Positions 17,376 through 25,753 of a stretch of DNA of 58,699 nucleotides are shown here, piece by piece (within the stretch, counting starts at the first letter, position 1; every line of letters starts with the position of its first letter). The DNA is from Hyphomicrobiales bacterium. GTDB taxonomy: Bacteria > Pseudomonadota > Alphaproteobacteria > Rhizobiales > Rhizobiaceae. The stretch is from assembly GCA_900473185.1 (NCBI GenBank), contig UCKU01000030.1, forward strand, positions 1 to 58,699. Reading direction: 5' to 3'. The notes beneath the pieces are model-generated. The model had not been told where the DNA came from, searched no databases, and saw only the letters and a program-made list of their open reading frames with translations. A program made the position numbers and the translations under genes.

Positions 17376-17996
17376 TCAAGCCTCCTTTTTGGCGGCTGCA
17401 ACGGCAGCGGCGACATCAGACTGGGCAGTGGAGCCGCCGATGAGCTGTTCGACAACAGCTGCTGCGGTTTCCTCGGCGATGGCACCGACATCGGCAAAAG
17501 CCTTTGCCTTCACATCGGCGATACGGGCCTCGGCAGCCTTCAGCTTTTCGTTGAGGCTAGCCTCGACCACGCGGCGATCACCCTCGGCCTTTACCTTGGC
17601 AGCATCGCGAGCGGCAGTGCCGATCGAGTTTGCCTTGGCACGGGCAGCGGCGAGTTCGCCTTCATAGGTTGTGACAGCGGCATCGGCCTCAGCCTTCAGG
17701 CGGCCGGCCTCTTCGACATCCTGCGAGATGCGGTTGTGACGCTGCTCGAGAATGGCGCCGATGCGCGGTGCGATGACCTTTTGCATGAGCAGGTAGAAAA
17801 TGACGAACGTGATCACCAGCCAGAGAAGCTGGGATGCATAGGTCGACGAATCGAAAGGCGGGAAAGGCCCACGCGCGTGCTCGCCTTCGGGGACGCCGGT
17901 CTCGGTATGGACCTCGCCGGCAGCCGGAGCGGCATGCGCATCCGTCGCGGTTCCTGCCGGAACCTCTTCAGCGTAGGCCGGGGTCACAAAATACAT
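17376..17996 (-). CDS. atpG: ATP synthase F0 subunit b'
   Basis: The 206-residue protein has a longer N-terminal part than subunit b, rich in Ala, Glu and Pro (about 50 residues before the membrane helix). It then has the helix LLWLVITFVIFYLLMQKVI and a coiled coil (KAEADAAVTTYEGELAAARA). This is the divergent b' chain found in alphaproteobacteria and photosynthetic bacteria. I chose the ATG at 17996: GGAGG lies at 18002-18006, 5 bases upstream. A GTG at 18002 is in frame but overlaps the ribosome-binding site. The symbol varies between annotations (atpG, atpX, atpF2). Confidence 0.93.
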   Translation of the reverse strand: MYFVTPAYAEEVPAGTATDAHAAPAAGEVHTETGVPEGEHARGPFPPFDSSTYASQLLWLVITFVIFYLLMQKVIAPRIGAILEQRHNRISQDVEEAGRLKAEADAAVTTYEGELAAARAKANSIGTAARDAAKVKAEGDRRVVEASLNEKLKAAEARIADVKAKAFADVGAIAEETAAAVVEQLIGGSTAQSDVAAAVAAAKKEA

Positions 17997-18074
17997 GCTC
18001 ACCTCCAGGTGTACTGCAAATGCAAAGGATCACGGCTCGCTGTTCGCAGGCCGTGATCCATCAATCCACCGATA

Positions 18075-18302
18075 TTAAACGGCGAAGAGGAGGAGAAGAG
18101 CGACGAGCAGCGAGAAGATGCCCAGAGCTTCCGTAACGGCGAAGCCGAATACCAGACGGCCGAACTGGCTGTCAGCAGCAGACGGATTGCGCAGAGCGCC
18201 GGAGAGGTAGCTGCCGAAGATATTGCCGAGGCCGAGAGCCGTACCGGCCATACCAAAGCAAGCCAGGCCTGCACCGATGAACTTTGCTGCTTCCGCTTCC
18301 AT
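18075..18302 (-). CDS. atpE: ATP synthase F0 subunit c
   Basis: The 75-residue proteolipid forms the rotating c-ring. It has two membrane helices (AAKFIGAGLACFGMAGTALGL and a second containing VTEALGIFSLLVALLLLFAV) with the polar loop ALRNPSA between. The proton-carrying glutamate is visible in VTEALG. The ATG at 18302 (MEAEAAKF) follows AAAGGAGTTCAAC. The longer frame to 18398 overlaps the atpB end and is not needed. Confidence 0.97.
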   Translation of the reverse strand: MEAEAAKFIGAGLACFGMAGTALGLGNIFGSYLSGALRNPSAADSQFGRLVFGFAVTEALGIFSLLVALLLLFAV

Positions 18303-18369
18303 GTTGAACTCCTTTGAAATGGTTGTTGCGGCGAATGACTGACGCCCTTTGACGTCGATGTCGTTATCC

Positions 18370-19122
18370 TTAGTGCCCGCCCGGATGGATCGCGTCATTG
18401 AGGTACATACAAGTCAGCACCGCAAAGACGTAAGCCTGGAGGAAGGCGACGAGGAACTCGAGACCGGTCAGGGCGACGGTCATGATGAGAGGAAGAACGG
18501 CTCCGCCGACACCGACTGCACCAAGGGCTCCAAGCGAGGCGACGAAGCCTGCGAACACCTTCAGCGTGATGTGACCAGCGAGCATGTTTGCGAAAAGACG
18601 AACCGACAATGAAATCGGACGAGACAGGAAGGAAATGATCTCGATCGAGACAACCAGCGGCAACAGAATGCCCGGCACGCCCGAGGGCACGAAGACATTA
18701 AAGAAGTGGAAGCCGTGCTTATAGAAGCCGTAGACGAGAACCGTGCCGATGACGAGGATCGCCAGCGCGAAGGTGACGATGATCTGGCTGGTAATCGTGA
18801 AGAAATACGGGAACATACCGAGCAGGTTTGCCGTCAGCACGAACATGAAGAGCGAGAAGACCAGCGGGAAGAACTGCATTCCCTTGGTGCCTGCCCCTTC
18901 CTTCAGCATGCCGGCGATGAACTCGTAGGACATTTCGGCAAGCGACTGCGAACGGCCCGGAATAATGGCGCGATTCGTGGTCGAGAAATAAAGGAAGCCA
19001 GCGGCAACGGCAGCCGAAGCCACCATGAAGAGAGATGCGTTGGTGAACGAGAAATCAATCCCGCCGATCTCGATCGGCACAATCTTGAAGATCTGGAACT
19101 GATGAGTCGGATCGTTTGACAC
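18370..19122 (-). CDS. atpB: ATP synthase F0 subunit a
   Basis: The 250-residue membrane protein forms the proton half-channels against the c-ring. Typical features are FFPLVFSLFMFVLTANLLGMFPYF and the conserved arginine helix SLSVRLFANMLAGHITLKVF, followed by the last helices with FLQAYVFAVLTCMYLNDAI. I chose a GTG start at 19122 (MSNDPTHQFQIFK), where the protein known in rhizobia begins. No ATG lies nearby; the in-frame ATG at 19167 adds unconserved residues. It follows atpI after about 60 bases. Confidence 0.96.
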   Translation of the reverse strand: MSNDPTHQFQIFKIVPIEIGGIDFSFTNASLFMVASAAVAAGFLYFSTTNRAIIPGRSQSLAEMSYEFIAGMLKEGAGTKGMQFFPLVFSLFMFVLTANLLGMFPYFFTITSQIIVTFALAILVIGTVLVYGFYKHGFHFFNVFVPSGVPGILLPLVVSIEIISFLSRPISLSVRLFANMLAGHITLKVFAGFVASLGALGAVGVGGAVLPLIMTVALTGLEFLVAFLQAYVFAVLTCMYLNDAIHPGGH

Positions 19123-19181
19123 CGGTTGCTCTCTCTCTTTGGCCCGCCTAAGAGGCGGAAATTGCACTGGGCCAGACGGCC

Positions 19182-19520
19182 CTATTTATCAGTGTTTTGG
19201 CGATCCAGGGGTTGGGCGACCTTCCCCGCAGCGCGCAAAACATTCAAAACGCCGGCACAGAATCCAAGAAGCAGAAGAACAATCAACCCCCAAGGCGTCG
19301 TGCCAACAAAATGGTCGAAGAGCCAGCCGAGCACAGCACCGACAACGATGGCGGAAATGAATTCGCTCGAGAGCTTCATCGCCTGGGCATAACCTTTACG
19401 GCTCTGCTCGGCACTGGCCTCCCGCGCCTCTTCCTTCCTGTCATCGACATGTCTGGAGGCTAGTTCCGCTTCCAGCTGCCGACGGCGCTGCTCAAGACTT
19501 TCTTCGCGGTCATCCGCCAT
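19182..19520 (-). CDS. atpI: ATP synthase protein I (AtpI)
   Basis: The 112-residue protein has a charged N-terminal half (residues 1-50, Glu/Arg-rich) and two membrane helices (SEFISAIVVGAVLGWLFDHF and PWGLIVLLLLGFCAGVLNVL). AtpI proteins assist c-ring assembly or ion supply and typically head the F0 operon, as here. The ATG at 19520 (MADDREESL) begins the conserved part. An in-frame extension to 19577 is not conserved. Confidence 0.9.
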   Translation of the reverse strand: MADDREESLEQRRRQLEAELASRHVDDRKEEAREASAEQSRKGYAQAMKLSSEFISAIVVGAVLGWLFDHFVGTTPWGLIVLLLLGFCAGVLNVLRAAGKVAQPLDRQNTDK

Positions 19521-19905
19521 CGTGCTCTCCTCCGCTCCCGTCGCCCGCAATCCCGCTACCCCGGTTTTCCGAACCACGGACGCAAAGGTTAAAGAACCTT
19601 CCGGCCCGTTCTGAAGTCGCGCGCAACATAGTTTTAGGGATTAGCATAGTCAAGGCGTAGAGAGCTTGTGTCCAGCCATAAAATAACCGCAAAAAATCAA
19701 AGATTTAAGCGGAATTTGGCCACTCGCGCCCGATTTCACCGAAAGAATCCGTCGTCGAACGGCGCCGGGCGGCGAAAAAACGGCAATCGGCGGCCCTTTT
19801 GCCGAAAGCGTGTCGCGATCCCTTGGATTCGCTGGTCACGCTTTAGGCTTTTGCTTCACGCATGTTGTTATCGCAAAACCGCTGTACAGTTTTGCGCGAC
19901 ATGCT
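19521..19905. other. Intergenic region upstream of the F0 operon
   Basis: 385 bases without a gene. The side near 19520-19700 should hold the atpI promoter, but I cannot fix its -35/-10. The side near 19805-19904 holds the composite palindromic element (separate entry). Small ORFs seen here have no recognisable content. Confidence 0.5.
19805..19904. repeat. Composite two-hairpin intergenic element, copy E (variant arms)
   Basis: Hairpin 1 runs from AAAGCGTG (19805) to CACGCTTT (19844). Hairpin 2 runs from GCATGT (19860) to ACATGC (19904) with inner arms GCAAAAC/GTTTTGC. The core GCAAAACCGCTG is shared with the other copies, while the outer arms differ. It lies directly before the stop of the SleB-type hydrolase gene, so it sits at that gene's 3' end. 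Confidence 0.8.
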
Positions 19906-21084
19906 TTAGCTCCAGCCGCCGCCATAGGTGCGGTAGAAGACATGCATGCCGATACGGCCGACCTTTTCCATGGTCCCGGCCCAATTCGGCCGGACGTAGA
20001 CGGCATGGTAATGCGTGGCCGACCCCACCTGCGGCAGCCAGATCTTGCCGGCGGTCACGGCCATGGCAACATCGCGAGCGACGCGCCAGTGATATTGCGA
20101 ATTCACACGGTCCTTGATGTTGTCGCAGGCGAAGGAAAACTGGCAGCGATTGCGCCAGTCTTCGTTCTGGTAGACGACGCCGCAAATAGTCTTGGGATAG
20201 GCGGGGTTGCGGACGCGGTTGAGGATGACCTGCGCGACGGCTGCCTGCCCCTTCACCGATTCGCCACGCGCCTCGAAATAGATGCCTGAAGCCAGGCATT
20301 GCTGCTCGCGGGCGGAAAAGACGCTGGGCGGCAGGATGCTGGCAGCCCAGGCATGGTCCTTCGGGCCGATCTGCGGCACGAAACGGCCGTCATCCTTGTC
20401 GGTCAGGATGGAATCGAAAGGCGACTGGCGGGAATAATCCGGTGCGGCAGGTGCATAGGCCGTCGCCAGCACATCCGCCTTATTGCTGGTCACGAGGCTT
20501 GCCAGCATTGCCGGTACAGCAGTGTTCGGCTGCGGCACCGGCTGCGTCTTGTAGAAGGCCGTGGCAATCTCGATCTCCTTGCCCTTGATCGCCGGCTTCA
20601 CGAAGGCAGACTTGTCCTTGAGATCGAAGACCGGGCGGAAGAGGAGTTTGGTGCGCTCAAGGATGGAGCCGGCGGAGAAATCCTTCGGCGGCTGCACCTT
20701 TTCGACGGCGACGACACGGCCCTTCTTGGCATTGCGATTGACGCGATCCTCGTCTGGGCTGCCTTCATTACCCTTCTCACCAGAGACGAAGGCAACCTTG
20801 CGGCCATCGGGCAGCACCATACCTGCACCTGATGCGATCGAGCCGGTGGCAGCGGGATCGGCAAAGGCGAGTTCTGCCTGGTGGAGGGAGCCTGCGGGCG
20901 AATTGGTCAGAACCATGCGCCAGCTTCCGCCATCACTGTCGAGACCGGCGAGCATGGTGGCAAGATCGGCATGAGAGGCGACGCTCGGGAAGATCAGCCA
21001 TCCGGCCACGCCGAAGATCGCGGGAGAGACCCAATTCTGGGGCAATAGACGCAGCTTGCTGCGGAAGCGGCCATTTCGACGCAA
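19906..21084 (-). CDS. SleB-type cell wall hydrolase
   Basis: The 392-residue protein has an N-terminal membrane or signal segment (WVSPAIFGVAGWLIF, residues 18-32). A long poorly conserved periplasmic stretch with charged and Pro-rich parts follows. The C-terminal hydrolase domain starts near residue 265 with REQQCLASGIYFEARGE, the SleB/CwlJ signature carrying the catalytic Glu, followed by AVAQVILNRVRNP and CQFSFACD. It ends GSATHYHAVYVRPNW. Such enzymes cut peptidoglycan glycan strands or remodel the wall during growth and division. It is a single gene; the region 50-70 bases upstream holds a paired TTAACC motif that could link it to cell-cycle control. Confidence 0.9.
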   Translation of the reverse strand: MRRNGRFRSKLRLLPQNWVSPAIFGVAGWLIFPSVASHADLATMLAGLDSDGGSWRMVLTNSPAGSLHQAELAFADPAATGSIASGAGMVLPDGRKVAFVSGEKGNEGSPDEDRVNRNAKKGRVVAVEKVQPPKDFSAGSILERTKLLFRPVFDLKDKSAFVKPAIKGKEIEIATAFYKTQPVPQPNTAVPAMLASLVTSNKADVLATAYAPAAPDYSRQSPFDSILTDKDDGRFVPQIGPKDHAWAASILPPSVFSAREQQCLASGIYFEARGESVKGQAAVAQVILNRVRNPAYPKTICGVVYQNEDWRNRCQFSFACDNIKDRVNSQYHWRVARDVAMAVTAGKIWLPQVGSATHYHAVYVRPNWAGTMEKVGRIGMHVFYRTYGGGWS

Positions 21085-21133
21085 CGCGGACTCCGGGCAT
21101 GGGACGCGGGAACAGTCCCAAGAAAATCTCGCA

Positions 21134-21154
21134 TTAACCTTGATAGCTGGTTAA
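21134..21154 (-). promoter_or_regulatory. Paired TTAACC half-sites, candidate CtrA site
   Basis: TTAACC (21134-21139) and GGTTAA (21149-21154) form an inverted pair 50-70 bases upstream of the cell wall hydrolase ATG. TTAACC matches the half-site of CtrA, the cell-cycle regulator of alphaproteobacteria. The spacing is not the classic TTAA-N7-TTAA, so the call is tentative. Confidence 0.25.
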
Positions 21155-21301
21155 CGACCTGTCCCGGAATATGCCCATGAGGATTTCTGCATATTCTAAT
21201 GCGGCTGACATTTTCGTGAGATGGATCATCTCGCCCCGCCCATTCCCGTGCCGGTCACAGAAATGGGAGAGCGCGAGATGGCGTCCTCTCTTCGCTTCCC
21301 G

Positions 21302-23200
21302 TCAAATGATGACGTGCGAACCCAGTTCCACCACGCGGTTGGCCGGCAGGCGGAAGTAGTCGGAGGGGTTGGCGGCCGCATTGGCGAGCGCGATGTAGAG
21401 GCGGTCCTGCCAGTAGGGCATGCCGGACTTGGCATCGGGCACCAGCTTGCGGCGGCCGAGATAGAAGGACGTCGTCATGATGTCGAACTTCAGGCCGGTC
21501 TTGCGCAGCGCCGCCAGCGCCTGAGAGACGTTCTGCGATTCCATGAAGCCGAAGAGCAGTTCCACGCGCGAGAAGCGTTCCGAGATCTGCTCGACCTTGT
21601 AGCGTTCCTGCGGCGAGACGCGCGGCTTGTTGACCGTGCGGATCGTCAGAATGACGTTGCGGTCATGGAGCACGTGGTTGTGCTTGAGATTGTGCAGCAG
21701 TGCGGCGGGTGCGGAATCCGGATCGCTGGTCAGGAAGATCGCGGTGCCCGGAACATGGGCCGGCGAATGCTCGCTCTTGCGCTCGATGGAGCTGACGAAG
21801 GAGGCAAGCGGAATATCCGTATGACGGGTCTTTTCCGTCAGGATCGCCGTGCCGCGACGCCAGGTCCACATGATGACAGTGAAGGCCGTCGCAATCATGA
21901 TCGGGATATAGCCGCCGTCATGGATTTTCAGGAGGTTGGCGCCCAAGAAAATCAGTTCGAGGATGACCAGCGGCAGCAGCGCGATGATGGCAACCGGAAG
22001 CGACCAGTTCCAACGGACGCGGACGAATTCGAAGGCCATGATCGAGGTGACGACCATCGCGCCGGTGACCGAGATGCCGTAGGCGGTCGCCAGCGAATCC
22101 GAGGTCTTGAAGCCGAGCACGAGGAAGATGACGCCGAAGAACAGCACCGCGTTGACCGAAGGCACAAAGATCTGCCCGGTATTGGTCTCTGACGTGAAGA
22201 GAATTTCCATGCGCGGCAGGAAGCCGAGGTTGATTCCCTGACGTACGAGCGAGAAGGCGCCGGTGATGACGGCCTGGCTGGCGATGATCGTCGCGCAGGT
22301 CGCGAGGATGACGACCGGCAGCAGCGCCCACTTCGGATACATGAGGTAGAAGGGATCGGACATCGTCATCGGATTGCCGAGAACGAGCGCGCCCTGCCCC
22401 AGATAGTTCAGCGTCAGCGACGGGAAGACCAGCGCGAACCATGCCCACTGGATCGGGCGACGGCCGAAGTGGCCGAGGTCTGCATAGAGGGCTTCAGCAC
22501 CCGTCACCGTCAGGAAGACGGCGCCGAGAACAACGATGCCGTAGAACCCCTCATGCAGCAGGAAGCTGATGGCATAATAGGGATTGAAGGCGGCAAGGAT
22601 GCCGTAGTCATCGGAGATATGAGCGATACCGGCGGCGGCCATGACGAGGAACCAAAGCGCCGTGATCGGGCCGAAGAATCGCGCGACCGCCCCTGTGCCA
22701 TGCGACTGCACGACGAAGAGCAGTGCCAGAATTGCTACCGATATGGGCACGATATATTCCGACAGCTGCGGCGTGACGAGCTTGATACCTTCGACCGCTG
22801 ACAGAACCGAGAGCGCCGGGGTGATCATGGCATCGCCGAGGAAGAGTGCCGCGCCCATCAGGCCGAGCAGCATCAAAAGCGCTGTGTGGCCATTGGCGGT
22901 CTTCATCAGGAGGGCGAGCAGCGACAGCGTGCCGCCTTCGCCGTCGTTGTCGGCGCGCAGCAGGAAGAGCACGTATTTGATGGTGACGATGATCGTCAGA
23001 GCCCAGATCATCAGGGAAATGAGGCTGATGACCTCGAAACGGGTGAGACCATCATGGGCGACCGGCTTCAGCGCTTCGCGGAAGGCATAAAGCGGGCTCG
23101 TGCCGATATCCCCGTAAACGACACCTACAGAGCCTAGCGCAAGATAAAAGAGCTTGCGCGGCGTAAGGTTACGTTCTTGAGAATGGCTTTCTTCAGACAT
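21302..23200 (-). CDS. kup: Kup-family potassium uptake permease
   Basis: The 632-residue protein imports K+ with H+ across the inner membrane. The N-terminal signature LALGSVGVVYGDIGTSPLYAF is diagnostic, as are GDAMITPALSVLSAVEG and GTAIFLTSDPDSAPAALLHNL at the membrane/cytoplasm boundary. About twelve membrane helices occupy residues 20-460, and a cytoplasmic C-terminal domain follows. The ATG at 23200 has GAGGAG overlapping the stop of the CorA-type gene upstream, 18 bases away, so the two cation transporters probably share a transcript. Confidence 0.96.
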   Translation of the reverse strand: MSEESHSQERNLTPRKLFYLALGSVGVVYGDIGTSPLYAFREALKPVAHDGLTRFEVISLISLMIWALTIIVTIKYVLFLLRADNDGEGGTLSLLALLMKTANGHTALLMLLGLMGAALFLGDAMITPALSVLSAVEGIKLVTPQLSEYIVPISVAILALLFVVQSHGTGAVARFFGPITALWFLVMAAAGIAHISDDYGILAAFNPYYAISFLLHEGFYGIVVLGAVFLTVTGAEALYADLGHFGRRPIQWAWFALVFPSLTLNYLGQGALVLGNPMTMSDPFYLMYPKWALLPVVILATCATIIASQAVITGAFSLVRQGINLGFLPRMEILFTSETNTGQIFVPSVNAVLFFGVIFLVLGFKTSDSLATAYGISVTGAMVVTSIMAFEFVRVRWNWSLPVAIIALLPLVILELIFLGANLLKIHDGGYIPIMIATAFTVIMWTWRRGTAILTEKTRHTDIPLASFVSSIERKSEHSPAHVPGTAIFLTSDPDSAPAALLHNLKHNHVLHDRNVILTIRTVNKPRVSPQERYKVEQISERFSRVELLFGFMESQNVSQALAALRKTGLKFDIMTTSFYLGRRKLVPDAKSGMPYWQDRLYIALANAAANPSDYFRLPANRVVELGSHVII

Positions 23201-23218
23201 GAAGTAATTACAGGCTCC

Positions 23219-24205
23219 TCAGAGCCAGCCTTTCCAGCGGAAAAAGAAGAAGGGAATGACGGCGGAGATCACCATGAGGCCCAGCGAGTAAGGATAACCC
23301 GCGGCAAGGTGCAACTCCGGCATGAACTCGAAATTCATGCCATAGATGGAGGCGACCAGCGTCGGCGGCAAGAACACGACCGAAGCAATCGAAAAAATCT
23401 TGATGATGGCATTCTGCTCGATGTTGATGAGGCCGAGCGAGGCGTCGAGCAGGAAGGTGATGTTGCCGGCGACGAAGGACGCGTGTTCCGAAAGGGACTG
23501 GATGTCGCGCGAAATCGTCCGGCAGAGTTCCTTGGTTTCCTGATCGTGCTGCACGACAGGGATCGTATAGAAGAAGGTGAGAAGGCGCGAGAGCGAACCG
23601 AGACTATCACGCAGCTTGCTGATCATGCGGTGATGGCCGGCAATGTCCTTCAGCTTCTCTTCCAGATAGTTCGAGGGCTTGCGTACCTTCTTGGCGCGGT
23701 CACCGAACACATGCACCGAGAGGATGTCCAGGCGAGACACCGACATTTCCAGAACTTCGGCGGTGCGATCGACGATGGTTTCCAGGAGCTTGGCAAGAAG
23801 GGCGGCGCCGCTGCGCCACTGCTCCGGTACGCGATGCAGGGCGGCGATGAAGAGTGCGAAGGACTTCGGATGGGCGTAGCGGATGGTCACCAGCTTGTCG
23901 CCGGCAAGGATGAAGGCGACATCTGTCAGGGTCGGCGCTTCCGTTTCCGCTTTCCATATCAGCGAAGCAGTCATGTATACGGCGTTATTTTCGACATAGA
24001 GGCGGGCTGACGGCTCAATCGCCCTGAGATCGTCGCGGGTCGGCACTTCGATGCCAAGGATCGTTTCGACATGCAGTTCCTCCTCGCGAGTCGGTTCGAC
24101 CATGTCGATCCATACCACATCCGCCGGAAACTCCGGAGGATTGGCAAGATCACGGATCTCGACCGACTTGCAGTTGGAACAGTATGCGGTGATCACAGCC
24201 CGCAT
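23219..24205 (-). CDS. CorA-family magnesium/divalent cation transporter
   Basis: The 328-residue protein has the CorA layout: an N-terminal cytoplasmic domain (residues 1-210), a long stalk helix, and two C-terminal membrane helices. The signature YGMNFEFMPE follows the first helix (FSIASVVFLPPTLVASI). The last helix is LGLMVISAVIPFFFFRW. The N-terminus has a CSNC pair of unknown meaning. CorA proteins form pentamers that admit Mg2+ (or Co2+/Ni2+/Zn2+ in relatives); the exact ion is not visible from sequence. It heads a two-gene unit with kup. Confidence 0.92.
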   Translation of the reverse strand: MRAVITAYCSNCKSVEIRDLANPPEFPADVVWIDMVEPTREEELHVETILGIEVPTRDDLRAIEPSARLYVENNAVYMTASLIWKAETEAPTLTDVAFILAGDKLVTIRYAHPKSFALFIAALHRVPEQWRSGAALLAKLLETIVDRTAEVLEMSVSRLDILSVHVFGDRAKKVRKPSNYLEEKLKDIAGHHRMISKLRDSLGSLSRLLTFFYTIPVVQHDQETKELCRTISRDIQSLSEHASFVAGNITFLLDASLGLINIEQNAIIKIFSIASVVFLPPTLVASIYGMNFEFMPELHLAAGYPYSLGLMVISAVIPFFFFRWKGWL

Positions 24206-24601
24206 CTCCGGCGCCGGCAGCGCCCAGCCGTCTTAGCCCTTTTCATCGAAAGCCCTTCCATGCCCACGCGAGCGCGGTGACGCCAGGGCGCACTCGCGAT
24301 CGATCGTAACGGAAGCGGATAAAGAAAGTTCATACAACTCCGGTCATGTCCAGCCTTTCCGGCCGGGTTGCTCCACCGCATCGCAGTCACCAATCCTTCG
24401 ATCGACAAGTCAACTCCGAATATGCAGGGAGGCCGGAACCTTCATCGACAGGCGGCCATCACAGAGCATTTGCAGACGCGCCATCATGACGCCGGCGCGC
24501 ATATGAAGCAAAGCCGGAAAATAATCAAGACATCTTACGTGAACTGCGCCCTTTCATCTCATTTCCCCCACAATTCGAGGTGAGTGGCCAAGTGATTCGC
24601 G
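24206..24601. other. Intergenic region, no gene seen
   Basis: 396 bases between the corA-type start and the mrp stop. It should contain the corA-kup promoter. I see no convincing -35/-10, riboswitch fold, terminator or ORF with family features. Confidence 0.5.
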
Positions 24602-25753
24602 CTATTCGAAGACGATCGCAGGCGCTTCGCGCTGCGGCTTTTCACCGACCTGTTCCCAGACCTTGGCAGCGATGGCACGGTAGATGCCGGCAACAATGCC
24701 ATTCGGATCGGAGGCGACAAGCGGCGTTCCGGCATCCGAGGTCTCGCGGATATTCATGGTCAGCGGCACTTCACCGAGGAAGGGTACGCCGATGCGCTCG
24801 GCCTCCCTGCGGGCGCCGCCGTGGCCGAAGATGTCGTAACGCGTGCCGGTATCGGGCGCGACGAAATAGCTCATGTTCTCGACGATGCCGAGAACCGGCA
24901 CTTCGACCTTGCGGAACATGTTGAGGCCCTTGCGGGCATCGATCAGCGCCAGATCCTGCGGTGTGGAGACGATCACGGCGCCGGCGAGCGGCACCTGCTG
25001 GGCCATGGTGAGCTGAGCGTCACCGGTGCCGGGCGGCATGTCGACGACGAGAACGTCGAGTTCACCCCAGGCGACTTCGCGCAGCATCTGCAGGAGGGCG
25101 GACTGAACCATCGGTCCGCGCCAGATCATCGCGGTTTCCTCATCGACAAGGAAGCCCATGGACATGACCTTGAGGCCGTAATTCTCCATGGGATTGATGA
25201 TACGGCCATCGATCTGGGTCGGGCGGCCGGAAATCTTCAGGAGGCGCGGCATCGAGGGGCCGTAGATATCGGCATCGAGAATGCCGACGCGAAGACCATT
25301 CGCCTGCAGGCCGAGTGCCAGATTGACCGCCGTCGTCGACTTGCCGACGCCGCCCTTGCCCGATGCGACGGCGATGATGGCGCCGATGCCGGGAACGCCG
25401 ATCTTGGCGGTGCGCGGCGGCTGCTGCGGGGCATGGGAGTGGCCGTGATGGCTGTGGTCAGCCTGGGGAGCGGGGCGCGCTGCGGGCGCATTTGTGGCGG
25501 CCTTCTTGTCTGCCGTCAGCGCCACGAGCGCACCTTTCACACCCGGCATTTCCTTGATCACACGCTCGGCAGCAAGCCGCAGCGGCTCCAGTTCCTTGGC
25601 GCGTTCGGCCGGCACGGTGATCGAGAAATAGACCTTGCCATCGGAGATGAAGACATCGGAAACCATGCCGAGTTCGACGATGTTGTGCTCCAGATCCGGC
25701 CCGCGCACGGTCTTCAGCGTTTCCAGAACCTGTTCCTTGGTGACCTCGGTCAT
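24602..25753 (-). CDS. apbC: Mrp/ApbC-type Fe-S cluster carrier P-loop ATPase
   Basis: The 383-residue protein has an N-terminal MIP18/DUF59 domain (residues 1-80, including GPDLEHNIVELGMV). A linker with a His-rich patch (HSHHGHSH) follows, then a deviant Walker A P-loop, AVASGKGGVGKSTTAVNLA, near residue 128. Switch segments DADIYGPSMPRLL and VVDMPPGTGDAQLT follow. Mrp/ApbC/NBP35 proteins bind and hand over Fe-S clusters. The segment where many members have CxxC reads ENMSYFVAPDTGTRYDIFGHGG, so the two cysteines are absent. I recall this form in other alphaproteobacteria. It is a single gene with a 570-base upstream gap. Confidence 0.93.
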   Translation of the reverse strand: MTEVTKEQVLETLKTVRGPDLEHNIVELGMVSDVFISDGKVYFSITVPAERAKELEPLRLAAERVIKEMPGVKGALVALTADKKAATNAPAARPAPQADHSHHGHSHAPQQPPRTAKIGVPGIGAIIAVASGKGGVGKSTTAVNLALGLQANGLRVGILDADIYGPSMPRLLKISGRPTQIDGRIINPMENYGLKVMSMGFLVDEETAMIWRGPMVQSALLQMLREVAWGELDVLVVDMPPGTGDAQLTMAQQVPLAGAVIVSTPQDLALIDARKGLNMFRKVEVPVLGIVENMSYFVAPDTGTRYDIFGHGGARREAERIGVPFLGEVPLTMNIRETSDAGTPLVASDPNGIVAGIYRAIAAKVWEQVGEKPQREAPAIVFE

